A stretch of 64,000 nt of DNA. Source: Streptomyces litmocidini. Lineage in GTDB: Bacteria; Actinomycetota; Actinomycetes; Streptomycetales; Streptomycetaceae. Within the stretch, counting starts at the first letter, position 1, and every line of letters starts with the position of its first letter. The DNA lies in assembly GCF_014649755.1 (NCBI RefSeq), contig NZ_BMTQ01000002.1:262761-326760 (forward strand), written 5' to 3'. Below the pieces are notes generated by a model that made no database searches, was not told where the DNA came from, and saw nothing but the letters and a program-made list of their open reading frames with translations. Shown piece after piece: positions 17,308 through 24,865 of this stretch. Position numbers and translations under genes: made by a program.

Positions 17308-17916
17308 ATGTCCGCACTGCGCAGCCGTGCCCGCACCGCCGCGATCGCCGTCCCGCTGGCCCTGGCCGGTGTCGCGGCCACCACGTCCGGCGCCCAGGCC
17401 GCTCCGGTGAAGACCTACTTCGACTGCCGGGTCGGCACCGTGACCGGCCTCGCCTACTCCACCTACGTGGACGCCGTCGCCCCCGCGACCGTCCGCCCGG
17501 GGGCGACCTTCGACGTCACCCTCGACCCGGCCCCGATCACCCCGAACCCGGCCTACAACAAGGAGGTCAAGAACGTCGCCCTGCAGTTCAAGCTGCCGGC
17601 CGGCGCGACGGTCGTCTCCTACGAGGTCGCCGACGGCGGCGCCGCGGGCACCCCGGAGCTGCAGATAGACGGCACCAAGGCCGTGCTGCGCGCCGCCGGC
17701 CCGTACCTCTCCAACACCCCGTTCGACCTGCCCAAGATCACCATCAGGCTGAAGGCCCCCTCCACCCGGACCACCCTGGAGACCCGCTTCGGCGGCACCT
17801 CGCACGACGACCCGGGCTTCAGCTGGACCTTCATCTCCCCGAACTGGACGGGCGAGGCCCAGCTCGCCTGCTGGCCCGACCAGCCGATCGCGCTCACCAA
17901 GACGCTCGTCAAGTAG
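17308..17916 (+). CDS. Small secreted protein of unknown function
   Basis: A 202-residue protein with a Sec signal peptide (basic MSALRSRAR, hydrophobic core, cleavage AQA-A near residue 32). The mature domain of about 170 residues is predominantly beta and has two cysteines near its ends (YFDCRVG and LACWPDQ) that could form a disulphide. No catalytic motif was recognised. It lies 108 bases after the dehydratase gene on the same strand and is followed by a strong terminator, so it is transcribed with or after the sugar genes. Whether it serves the pathway or the envelope is not known. Confidence 0.75.
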   Translation: MSALRSRARTAAIAVPLALAGVAATTSGAQAAPVKTYFDCRVGTVTGLAYSTYVDAVAPATVRPGATFDVTLDPAPITPNPAYNKEVKNVALQFKLPAGATVVSYEVADGGAAGTPELQIDGTKAVLRAAGPYLSNTPFDLPKITIRLKAPSTRTTLETRFGGTSHDDPGFSWTFISPNWTGEAQLACWPDQPIALTKTLVK

Positions 17917-17933
17917 CGGCTCCGCGCATGCGC

Positions 17934-17974
17934 CGCGCCGGCCGGTCCCCGAGCGGGGCCGGCCGGCGCGTTTT
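17934..17974 (+). terminator. Rho-independent terminator
   Basis: A long GC-rich hairpin (left arm 17934-17950, right arm 17955-17970, one bulged T, 4-base loop) followed by TTTT. It closes the sugar/secreted-protein transcript just before the SoxR-type promoter. Confidence 0.85.
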
Positions 17975-17985
17975 CGGTGCACGCG

Positions 17986-18029
17986 ACCTCGAGCGCACTT
18001 GACCTCCAGCGCACTCGAGGTTGCAGCCT
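17986..18029 (+). promoter_or_regulatory. SoxR-type promoter/operator of the frnE-soxR operon
   Basis: TTGACC (17999-18004), a 19-base spacer, then CAGCCT (18024-18029). The near-palindrome ACCTCCAGCGCACTCGAGGT (18002-18021) lies in the spacer. A second, overlapping half-matching site ACCTCGAGCGCACTTGA begins at 17986, giving tandem sites. The layout is the same as at the exporter promoter. Confidence 0.75.
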
Positions 18030-18063
18030 GGGAGGTATTACCGAAAGTGGGGAGAGAGCGTCC

Positions 18064-18687
18064 GTGAAGATCGAGATCTGGTCCGACATCATGTGCCCGT
18101 GGTGCTACATCGGCAAAGCGCGCCTCGACAAGGCGATCGCACGCCTGGAGGACCGCGAGGCCCATGTGGTGTGGCGAAGCTTCGAACTCCGTCCCGACCA
18201 GCCCCGTACGCCCGGTGCTACGCTCGGCGAGATGATGCGGGAGAAGCTCGGACTCCAACCCGGGGAGACGGTCGAGCTGTTCGAGAAGATCCGGATCCTG
18301 GGCGAGGCCGAGGGGCTGGACATCCGCCTCACCGGCGTGCGCCCCGTGAACTCCTTCGACGCGCAGCGCCTCGTGCACCTGGCCGCCGAGGACGGCCTCT
18401 CGCACCGGATGAAGAGCGAGCTGTTCCGCACCTACCTGACGGAACAGCAGAACGTGGCGGACCACGAGGTCCTGCTGCGCACCGCGACCGCCGTCGGGCT
18501 CGACGCCGACCGCGTCACGGAGGTCCTGGCGACGGACGCCTACGGCGAGGACGTACGCGAGGACGAGCGGATCGCGGCCCGCCGCGGGGTCACCGGCGTT
18601 CCGACGATCTTCGTCGACGGCGTACGGGTCACCACCGGCGTCCCCTCGGTGGACCAGCTGCACCAGGCCCTGGTGGAGGCCGGCTGA
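18064..18687 (+). CDS. DsbA-family thiol oxidoreductase, FrnE-like
   Basis: A 207-residue cytoplasmic DsbA/FrnE-like protein with the active-site motif CPWC in [16 protein letters not shown] (near residue 11), a helical insertion and the cis-proline segment [13 protein letters not shown]. There is no signal peptide. The family is named after FrnE of the frenolicin (benzoisochromanequinone) cluster and recurs in aromatic polyketide clusters; its precise role is not settled, though redox or isomerase work on quinone intermediates or stress protection has been suggested. The start is GTG at 18064. It shares the SoxR-type promoter with the next gene (1 base apart), pointing to a redox-stress role. 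Confidence 0.9.
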   Translation: MKIEIWSDIMCPWCYIGKARLDKAIARLEDREAHVVWRSFELRPDQPRTPGATLGEMMREKLGLQPGETVELFEKIRILGEAEGLDIRLTGVRPVNSFDAQRLVHLAAEDGLSHRMKSELFRTYLTEQQNVADHEVLLRTATAVGLDADRVTEVLATDAYGEDVREDERIAARRGVTGVPTIFVDGVRVTTGVPSVDQLHQALVEAG

Positions 18688-18688
18688 C

Positions 18689-19252
18689 ATGACCGTCGCC
18701 CGGCCCGCGTACCACGTCACCGAGCTCACCGTCGGACAGCTGTCGGCGCGCAGCGGCGTCGCGGTCACGGCCCTGCACTTCTACGAGTCCAAGGGGCTCA
18801 TCAAGAGCCGCCGCACGCCCGGGAACCAGCGCCGCTACACCCGGGACACGCTGCGCCGCATCTCGGTGATCCGGGTCGCCCAGCGCATGGGCATCCCCCT
18901 GAGCACGGTCCGCGACGCGCTGGCCGAGCTGCCCGAGGAACGCACGCCCAACCGGGACGACTGGGCGCGGCTCTCGCAGCGCTGGCGCGCGGATCTCGAC
19001 GCGCGCATCGAGCAGCTGCTCGCGCTGCGCGACGGCCTGGAGGACTGCATCGGCTGCGGCTGCCTCTCGGTACGGGACTGTCCGCTGACGAACCCGTACG
19101 ACGAGCTCGGCGAGGAGGGCCCCGGGCCGCGCAGGCTCCTGCGCGAGCCGACGGGGGCGGCGACCCGCGGCCGCCGGCACCGCGCCCCCACGGCGGACCC
19201 GTGCGGCGGCACGACCCCGGGCTGCCGGGCCGAGGACGGCCCGCGGGACTGA
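18689..19252 (+). CDS. soxR: SoxR-type MerR-family redox sensor with [2Fe-2S] cluster motif
   Basis: A 187-residue MerR regulator. The N-terminal winged helix (residues 12-80; [40 protein letters not shown]) is followed by a dimerisation helix. The diagnostic cysteine cluster [12 protein letters not shown] (C-x2-C-x-C-x5-C, about residues 113-124) then [11 protein letters not shown] is that of SoxR. A Cys-containing, Arg/Gly-rich tail of about 45 residues extends beyond typical SoxR. In Streptomyces, SoxR is known to respond to redox-active metabolites such as actinorhodin rather than to superoxide. Here it is encoded with frnE and matching palindromes precede its own operon and the exporter gene, so it probably autoregulates and switches on efflux. 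Confidence 0.92.
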   Translation: MTVARPAYHVTELTVGQLSARSGVAVTALHFYESKGLIKSRRTPGNQRRYTRDTLRRISVIRVAQRMGIPLSTVRDALAELPEERTPNRDDWARLSQRWRADLDARIEQLLALRDGLEDCIGCGCLSVRDCPLTNPYDELGEEGPGPRRLLREPTGAATRGRRHRAPTADPCGGTTPGCRAEDGPRD

Positions 19253-19368
19253 GGGACACGGGGCGGACCCGGGGCCGGGGCCGCCGTGGTGGTGGGCGCC
19301 GGGTCGCGGGCGCCTGTGGTGGTGAGGGCCGGGCCGGGGGCGCCCGTGGCGGTGGACGCCGGCCGGGG

Positions 19369-20526
19369 TCAGTGCGCGGGGCGCGGGGGGTGGAGTTCGC
19401 GGGCGTACGACTCGGCCGCGGCGGAGAAGGCCAGCACCACGTGGCCGGACGCCGTGTGCGCGTCCCGCCAGTGGCGCTGGAGCGGGGCCGAGTCCTGGTG
19501 GGCGCGGGTCCCCGCGGAGGCGAACAGACGGTCCACGGCGGACGTGGCGAGTTCGGCCGCGAGCGCGCAGTCCCGGCCGTTGCGGGCCACGTCGAGGGCG
19601 GTGACCTCTCCGGCGTCGGCGGTGCGGGCCGCCGCCTCCAGGAGCAGCGCCGCCGCGTCCGCCTCGCCCGCCGCACGGCCGAGGACGACCGCCGCCGCGC
19701 CGTCCAGACCGCCGGACGCCGAGGTGTGGCGGGGCGCCGTGCCCTCCCGCCAGGCCGCCAGGGCGGCCCGCGCGGCACCCAGCACGGGGGCCGCGAAGCA
19801 CAGCCCGTTGACGGCCTTGAGGGGCACGCGGTGGCAGGGCGCGTCCGCTCCCTCGGCGACACCGGTGGCGACGGCGTCACGGGTGAAGGTCAGCTCGTCC
19901 GGCACGAACACCCCCTCCACCGACAGCGTGTTGCTGCCGGTCCCGCGCATCCCGACCGACGACCAGGTGTCCTCGGTGCGCCAGTCGCCGCGCGGCACGG
20001 CGAAGAACCGGGCGGTCGGCCGGTCCTCGGTCGTCATCGCGCACACCAGCGCCCAGTCCGCGTACTCCACGACGCTCACGTACGGCCAGGTGCCGCCGAT
20101 CCGCCAGCCGCCCTCCTCGCGCCGGGCCCGGCCCAGCGGCACGAGCGCGCCCACGATCAGAACGTCCGGGCCCCCCGCCCAGATCCGCCGCTGCCCCTCC
20201 TCGGGAAGGTAGGCGGCCATCCGGCCGAGCGAGGCGGTCAGCGACGCCGCCCAGGCGGCCGAGGTGCAGCCCTCGCCGACCACGGACACCGCCCGCACGA
20301 TCTCCTCGAAGGTCCCGGCCCCGCCGCCGTGCCGGCGCGGTACGAAATGGCGCGCGAAACCGGCGTCCAGCATGGACCGCACCACCTCCGGGGCGAGTCG
20401 GCGGTCACGTTCGGCGTCCCGCGCGTGCTCCGCGGCGATCTTCGCGACATCGGCGGCCGCGACCACCACGGCCGCGGAATCGGTGCGGGACGACGCCTGC
20501 CGTGTCGTCAACTGCTGAGTCGGCAT
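19369..20526 (-). CDS. Acyl-CoA dehydrogenase-fold flavin-dependent monooxygenase (large component)
   Basis: A 385-residue protein of the acyl-CoA dehydrogenase/HpaB-like group-D fold. It has the N-terminal helical domain (LAPEVVRSMLDAGFARHFVPRRHGG), the middle beta domain (GGTWPYVSVVEYADWALVCA, VGMRGTGSNTLSVEGVFVPDE) and the C-terminal four-helix bundle. It resembles two-component hydroxylases acting on aromatic polyketides (ActVA-ORF5 type), which take reduced flavin from a separate reductase. The cluster has a fitting reductase at 38134-38703. Nitrososynthases share the fold, but no amino-sugar genes are present. The gene is transcribed away from the 4-ketoreductase across a SARP-box region. 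Confidence 0.82.
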   Translation of the reverse strand: MPTQQLTTRQASSRTDSAAVVVAAADVAKIAAEHARDAERDRRLAPEVVRSMLDAGFARHFVPRRHGGGAGTFEEIVRAVSVVGEGCTSAAWAASLTASLGRMAAYLPEEGQRRIWAGGPDVLIVGALVPLGRARREEGGWRIGGTWPYVSVVEYADWALVCAMTTEDRPTARFFAVPRGDWRTEDTWSSVGMRGTGSNTLSVEGVFVPDELTFTRDAVATGVAEGADAPCHRVPLKAVNGLCFAAPVLGAARAALAAWREGTAPRHTSASGGLDGAAAVVLGRAAGEADAAALLLEAAARTADAGEVTALDVARNGRDCALAAELATSAVDRLFASAGTRAHQDSAPLQRHWRDAHTASGHVVLAFSAAAESYARELHPPRPAH

Positions 20527-20607
20527 CCTGGTCTGCTCCTTGTGAGTGCCTGCGGCCGGTGCCGGTCGCCCGGTCCCGTGCTCTTCGCGCCAGACTCACG
20601 CGGACCG

Positions 20608-20636
20608 CTCGAGCGGGACTACAGGCCGCCCTGGAA
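20608..20636. promoter_or_regulatory. SARP-type operator between monooxygenase and 4-ketoreductase genes
   Basis: On the minus strand, heptamers TTCCAGG (20630-20636), CCTGTAG (20619-20625) and GCTCGAG (20608-20614) have an exact 11-bp period. The 150-base region lies between divergent genes, so the box could serve either direction; the minus-strand order matches the boxes at 12884 and 30918. Confidence 0.6.
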
Positions 20637-20676
20637 GGCTCGGCCCCCGGCAGCAGCCCTGAAGGAAGGCCCTGAC

Positions 20677-21642
20677 ATGGCATCCCGTCCCCGCCCCGCG
20701 CCGTGCGCGCTCGTCCTCGGCGGCAGCGGATTCGTCGGGGGGCACGTGTGCGCCGCGTTCCTGGCCCGCGGCTGGGAGGTGCACGCCTGGTCCCGGCGCG
20801 CCCGGGCACCCCGGGGGGCCACGGCGCACACCGTCGACCTGGTGCGGGCCGGGCCGGGACGGCTGGCGGACGAACTGGCCGCGCTGGCGCCGCAGGTGGT
20901 GGTCAACGCCGCCGGCGCGGTGTGGGGCGCCGGGGAGGAGGAGATGGCGGAGGCCAACGAAGGGGCGGTGCTCCGGTTCATGACGGCCGTGACCGCCCTG
21001 GGGACCCGCGCGCCCCGGTTCGTCCAGCTCGGCACCGTGCACGAGCACGCGGCGACGACCGTCTACGGCCGTACGAAGGCGGCGGCCACCGCGTGTGTGA
21101 CGGCGGCGGGCGGCACGGTGCTGCGGCTGCCGAACCTGCTGGGCCCGGGCACCCCCGAGGGCAGTTTCCTGGGCGGGGTCGCCGCGCGGCTCGCCCGGGC
21201 CGCGCGCACCGGCGAGGCCGTGACCGTGACGACCCTCGCGCGGCGCGAGCGCCGTGAGTTCCTCGACGTGCGGGACGCCGCCGACGCCGTGCTCGCGTCC
21301 ACCGCGCCGCCCGCCGCCGCGCGGGTGGGCGGCCGGTCCCTCGACCTGGGCACGGGCCGCCCGGTCGACGTGCGGGAGCTGCTCGACGCGCTCATCCGGC
21401 TCAGCGGGGTGCCCGCCCGTGTCGAGGAGCGCCTTCCGGAGCCGGGCCGCACGCCGCCCGGTGGCCTGTCCGGGGTGGAGCGGGGCCCGTCCCACGAGAT
21501 CGCCGGCGAGCTCCTCGGCTGGAGGGCGGTGCGCGGCCCGGAGGAATCGCTGCGGGGGCTGTGGGAGGCGGTGGCCGGGACTTCCAGCGGGGCTCGAGCA
21601 GGGGACCAGCGGCGGGCTAGCGACCGGCTAGTCGGCGGCTAG
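20677..21642 (+). CDS. NDP-4-keto-6-deoxyhexose 4-ketoreductase (RmlD/SDR-like)
   Basis: A 321-residue extended SDR with the Rossmann motif LGGSGFVGGHV (residues 13-23), VNAAGAVWG, and the catalytic tyrosine/lysine in TTVYGRTKAAATA (YxxxK). It would reduce the C4 ketone as the last sugar-forming step, setting the C4 stereochemistry of the trideoxyhexose. The ATG at 20677 is preceded by GAAGGAAGG. Its last 20 codons contain a six-unit 11-bp repeat array that looks like an operator for the next gene, which explains its unusual C-terminal sequence. Confidence 0.86.
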   Translation: MASRPRPAPCALVLGGSGFVGGHVCAAFLARGWEVHAWSRRARAPRGATAHTVDLVRAGPGRLADELAALAPQVVVNAAGAVWGAGEEEMAEANEGAVLRFMTAVTALGTRAPRFVQLGTVHEHAATTVYGRTKAAATACVTAAGGTVLRLPNLLGPGTPEGSFLGGVAARLARAARTGEAVTVTTLARRERREFLDVRDAADAVLASTAPPAAARVGGRSLDLGTGRPVDVRELLDALIRLSGVPARVEERLPEPGRTPPGGLSGVERGPSHEIAGELLGWRAVRGPEESLRGLWEAVAGTSSGARAGDQRRASDRLVGG

Positions 21643-21643
21643 C
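21582..21643 (+). promoter_or_regulatory. Six-unit 11-bp direct repeat array, probable SARP operator
   Basis: Heptamers TTCCAGC (21582), CTCGAGC (21593), GACCAGC (21604), GGCTAGC (21615), GGCTAGT (21626) and GGCTAGC (21637) fall in perfect 11-bp register. The array overlaps the 3' end of the 4-ketoreductase gene and ends 82 bases before the 3-dehydratase start. It is the longest such array in the window; SARP sites usually have two or three units. Confidence 0.65.
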
Positions 21644-21725
21644 GGACGGCCCCAGGGTGACGGGGTCCGCGGTGGCACGTCCGCGCCGCGCTCCCTGTCA
21701 GCCCAGCGAAAGGCCAGTGGATCCG

Positions 21726-23027
21726 ATGGACGCGGAGAAGACGCACATCCTGGCGATGGTGCGCGAGTACCACCGGGCCACGGAGGACCTGGAGTTCGTG
21801 CCGGGAGTGACGCCGGTGCAGCCGGCGGGCGCGACACTCGACGCGAACGACCGGGTGGCGCTCGTCGAGGCGGCGCTCGACCTGCGGATCGCGGCCGGGC
21901 CCAGCAGCCGGCGCTTCGAGCGCGACTTCGCCCGCTACTTCGGGCTGCGCAAGGCGCACATGACCAACTCCGGTTCGTCGGCGAACCTCCTCGCCCTGAC
22001 CTCGCTCACCTCCCACACGCTGGGGGAGCGCAGACTGCGCCCCGGCGACGAGGTGATCACCGTGGCGGCCGGGTTCCCGACGACGGTCAACCCGATCATC
22101 CAGAACGGCCTGGTCCCCGTCTTCGTCGACGTCGAGCTCGGCACGTACAACACGACCGCGGAGCGGGTCCTCGCCGCGGTCGGCCCGCAGACGAAGGCGA
22201 TCATGATCGCGCACGCGCTGGGCAACCCGTTCCCGGTGGCCGACATCGCCGCGATCGCCGCCGAGCACGGCCTGTACCTCGTGGAGGACAACTGCGACGC
22301 GGTCGGCTCGTACCACCACGGCCGGCTGACCGGCACCTTCGGCGATCTGACGACGACCAGCTTCTACCCGGCGCACCACATCACCACGGGCGAGGGCGGC
22401 TGCGTCCTGACCCGGAACCTGGCGCTGGCACGGATCGTGGAGCAGCTGCGGGACTGGGGCCGGGACTGCTGGTGCGAGCCGGGCCGGGACAACACCTGCT
22501 TCAAGCGCTTCGACTACCAGCTGGGGACGCTGCCGCACGGCTACGACCACAAGTACATCTTCACGCACCTCGGCTACAACCTGAAGGCCACCGACATCCA
22601 GGCGGCGCTCGGCGTCAGCCAGCTGACCAGGCTCGACTCGTTCGGCAAGGCCCGCCGGGCCAACTGGCAGCGGATGTACGAGGGGCTCGCGGAGGTCCCC
22701 GGGCTGCTGCTGCCCCGGGCGACGGAGCACAGCGACCCCAGCTGGTTCGGTTTCGTGCTCACCGTGCGGCCCGACGCGCCTTTCACCCGGCGCGATCTGG
22801 AGGGGTTCCTGGCCTCCCGGGCCATCGGCACCCGGCGGCTGTTCGGCGGCAACCTGACGCGCCACCCGGCCTATCAGGGACGCGAGTTCCGGGTGGTGGG
22901 CGAACTGACCAACTCCGACGTCATCACCGAGCACACCCTGTGGGTGGGCGTCCATCCGAGCCTGACGGACGCGATGATCGACCATGTGACGGGCAGCATC
23001 CGGGAGTTCGCCGCCTCGGCGCGATAA
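21726..23027 (+). CDS. PLP-dependent NDP-4-keto-6-deoxyhexose 3-dehydratase (DegT/SpnQ-UrdQ-like)
   Basis: A 433-residue member of the DegT/DnrJ/EryC1 aminotransferase fold. The usual PLP lysine is replaced by His in TSFYPAHHITTGEGG (about residues 217-231), the mark of 3-dehydratases (E1/SpnQ/UrdQ/LanQ) that remove the C3 hydroxyl. Several cysteines between residues about 250 and 265 (DCWCEPGRDNTCF) fit the [2Fe-2S]-binding region of this class. An electron-donating reductase is not encoded in the window and would have to come from the host. With the 2,3-dehydratase it makes a 2,3,6-trideoxysugar. The ATG at 21726 is chosen over an upstream in-frame start that would overlap the repeat array region. 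Confidence 0.92.
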   Translation: MDAEKTHILAMVREYHRATEDLEFVPGVTPVQPAGATLDANDRVALVEAALDLRIAAGPSSRRFERDFARYFGLRKAHMTNSGSSANLLALTSLTSHTLGERRLRPGDEVITVAAGFPTTVNPIIQNGLVPVFVDVELGTYNTTAERVLAAVGPQTKAIMIAHALGNPFPVADIAAIAAEHGLYLVEDNCDAVGSYHHGRLTGTFGDLTTTSFYPAHHITTGEGGCVLTRNLALARIVEQLRDWGRDCWCEPGRDNTCFKRFDYQLGTLPHGYDHKYIFTHLGYNLKATDIQAALGVSQLTRLDSFGKARRANWQRMYEGLAEVPGLLLPRATEHSDPSWFGFVLTVRPDAPFTRRDLEGFLASRAIGTRRLFGGNLTRHPAYQGREFRVVGELTNSDVITEHTLWVGVHPSLTDAMIDHVTGSIREFAASAR

Positions 23028-23051
23028 GCCCGCGGACCCGGCCCCGCGGGC

Positions 23052-24239
23052 TCAGCCCAGGCGGCGGACGGCCTCCGCGAAGGTCTCCGGCACGGCGGGC
23101 AGCGCGTCGAGCGCGGCCAGGTACCGGGCGCGTCCCTCCGCGAGCCGGGCGCGCTCCCCGGGGTCGTTCAGGACGGCGTCGACGGCCGCCACCGTCCCGT
23201 CGACGTCGAGGAGTTCGGCCTGCCGGAAGGCACCGGTCAGCGGGTTGTCCGCGAGCAGCGGCCGGACGACGGAGTTCCAGCGCAGCGGCCACATGCTGTA
23301 CGGGGCGAGGGCGTCCGGCCCCTCGGTGCGCGGACCGCTGTGGCCGACGTACACGGCGGGCAGGTCCGAGAAGACCGAGCGGACCAGTGCCGAGGCGGGC
23401 ACGTGCAGCGAGAGCACGGCGTCCGAGGCGTCCAGGAGGTCCTGGTAGCGGTCGGGCGGGCAGGACGGCACCCGGAGGGTGCGCTCGTCGGGCAGCCCGT
23501 CGAGCCCGTCCAGGTCGGGCCCGACGACCAGGAAGCGGGTGGTGTCGGGCAGCCGGCGCAGCGCGGCGGCGACGCGCTCGGGCACCCGCCGGGCGAGTCC
23601 GCGCGTCACCGGGTCCTCGACCGACTGGGCGTGGCGTTGCCAGCCCGAGACGGACAGGGAGAGCAGCCGGTCCTCTGCGCGCAGTCCGAGGGAGGACCGC
23701 ACGGCGCGGCGCGCCTCGGCGCCGGGGCGGGGCAGCGGACGCATGAACGGGTAGACCAGGGCACGGCTGCCGGGGCCCGGGTCGGGGCGGGCCCAGGGCG
23801 CGGGCCGCAGCGCGACCGGCATGTCGAGGATCCGCCGGTCCACCTCCAGGCCGAGCCCGAAGTGGTCGATGCGGAAGTCGGTGTTCTCCCACTCGTACAG
23901 GTCGAGCGGGATCACCGGGACGCCGAGCCGTTCCACGAACCAGGGATCGGTGCGGTAGACGCGGTGCATCATCAGCCAGTACGAGAGGTAGTCGCTGAGC
24001 ACGATCACGTCGGGTCGCTCGGTCCGTACGGCGTCCTCGACGACCGCGCGGACACCCGCGCCCATCGACGCGTCGATGACGGTGCCGGGCACGCCGGCGG
24101 CCTCGAGCTGCGGTGCGTTGTGGGTGTCCACCACGAAGTGGGCGGTGATGCCGGCGGGTGCCAGGAGCCGGGCCAGGCCCAGGCCGGTGGTGACCTCGCC
24201 GTGGGTGCCGACGACCGGCGCGAGGAACAGCAGTTTCAT
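23052..24239 (-). CDS. Glycosyltransferase-like protein (DUF6365-like, GT-B fold)
   Basis: A 395-residue protein starting MKLLFLAPVVGTHGEVTTGLGLARLLAPAGITAHFVVDTHN, typical of GT-B N-terminal domains. Later LVVGPDLDGLDG and DRYQDLLDASDAVLSLHVPASALVRSVFSDLPAVYVG resemble a donor domain, but the classical H-GG-GT motif is missing. I recall such proteins as DUF6365, often found beside deoxysugar genes. It could be a second glycosyltransferase or an auxiliary partner. Its ATG overlaps the epimerase stop (ATGA), and it is the last gene of the minus-strand sugar operon. Exact function is uncertain. Confidence 0.72.
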   Translation of the reverse strand: MKLLFLAPVVGTHGEVTTGLGLARLLAPAGITAHFVVDTHNAPQLEAAGVPGTVIDASMGAGVRAVVEDAVRTERPDVIVLSDYLSYWLMMHRVYRTDPWFVERLGVPVIPLDLYEWENTDFRIDHFGLGLEVDRRILDMPVALRPAPWARPDPGPGSRALVYPFMRPLPRPGAEARRAVRSSLGLRAEDRLLSLSVSGWQRHAQSVEDPVTRGLARRVPERVAAALRRLPDTTRFLVVGPDLDGLDGLPDERTLRVPSCPPDRYQDLLDASDAVLSLHVPASALVRSVFSDLPAVYVGHSGPRTEGPDALAPYSMWPLRWNSVVRPLLADNPLTGAFRQAELLDVDGTVAAVDAVLNDPGERARLAEGRARYLAALDALPAVPETFAEAVRRLG

Positions 24240-24847
24240 GGTGTCCCGTTCTTTCGGTGGGCCCCGGAGGGCACGGTGCCGGGCCAGCGCGGGAGGATGC
24301 CGCGCTCCAGGGCGGTGCGCAGCGACGGTGCCCGGGCGTCCTTCTCGGACAGCAGGGGCGGTTCCTCGTGACCCCAGGGAAGCGCCAGTTCGGGGTCGAA
24401 CGGGTCGATCTCGAACTGGGTGCCCGGGACGTGCGCGGTCGACAGGGCGTAGGAGATGCAGGTGTCGTCGGTGAGGGCGAGGAAGCCGTGGCCGAGGCCT
24501 TCGGTGACGTGCACGGCCACCCCGTTCTCAGGGGTGAGCAGGGTGCTCGCGCTCTGCCCGAAGGTCGGCGAGCCGACCCGCAGGTCCACCACCATGTCGC
24601 GCAGCGCGCCGCGCACGCAGGTGACGTACTTCGCCTGACCGGGCGGGATGAGCACGCCGTGGATGCCGCGCAGGGTGTTGCGGCGCGAGGTCGAGTAGTT
24701 GATCTGCCGTACCTCGAAGGGGCGCCCGAGGGCCTCGCTCACCAGGTCGGCGCGGAGCGACTCGAAGAACGTGCCGCGCGGGTCGGGCCACTGGCGCGGG
24801 GTGATCACGTAGGAGCCGGGGACCTGCCGGATCTCTCGGATGTCCAT
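24236..24847 (-). CDS. dTDP-4-keto-6-deoxyhexose 3,5-epimerase (RmlC-like)
   Basis: A 203-residue cupin of the RmlC family with the conserved start DPRGTFFESLRADLV, INYSTSRRNTLRGIHG carrying the catalytic His of the RGxH motif (about residue 62), the catalytic Tyr region ISYALSTAHVPG, and GLGHGFLALTDD. It would epimerise C5 (or C3/C5), directing the pathway to an L-sugar, consistent with L-rhodinose. It follows the 3-ketoreductase gene by 18 bases and overlaps the glycosyltransferase-like gene by 4. Confidence 0.93.
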   Translation of the reverse strand: MDIREIRQVPGSYVITPRQWPDPRGTFFESLRADLVSEALGRPFEVRQINYSTSRRNTLRGIHGVLIPPGQAKYVTCVRGALRDMVVDLRVGSPTFGQSASTLLTPENGVAVHVTEGLGHGFLALTDDTCISYALSTAHVPGTQFEIDPFDPELALPWGHEEPPLLSEKDARAPSLRTALERGILPRWPGTVPSGAHRKNGTP

Positions 24848-24865
24848 GTCCGTCCGTTCCTCCGC

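Noticed and set aside
19369..20526. Amino-sugar nitrososynthase (DnmZ/KijD3-like)
   Set aside because: The fold is shared, but the cluster has no sugar aminotransferase and includes an ActVB-like reductase, so an aromatic hydroxylase partner is more likely.
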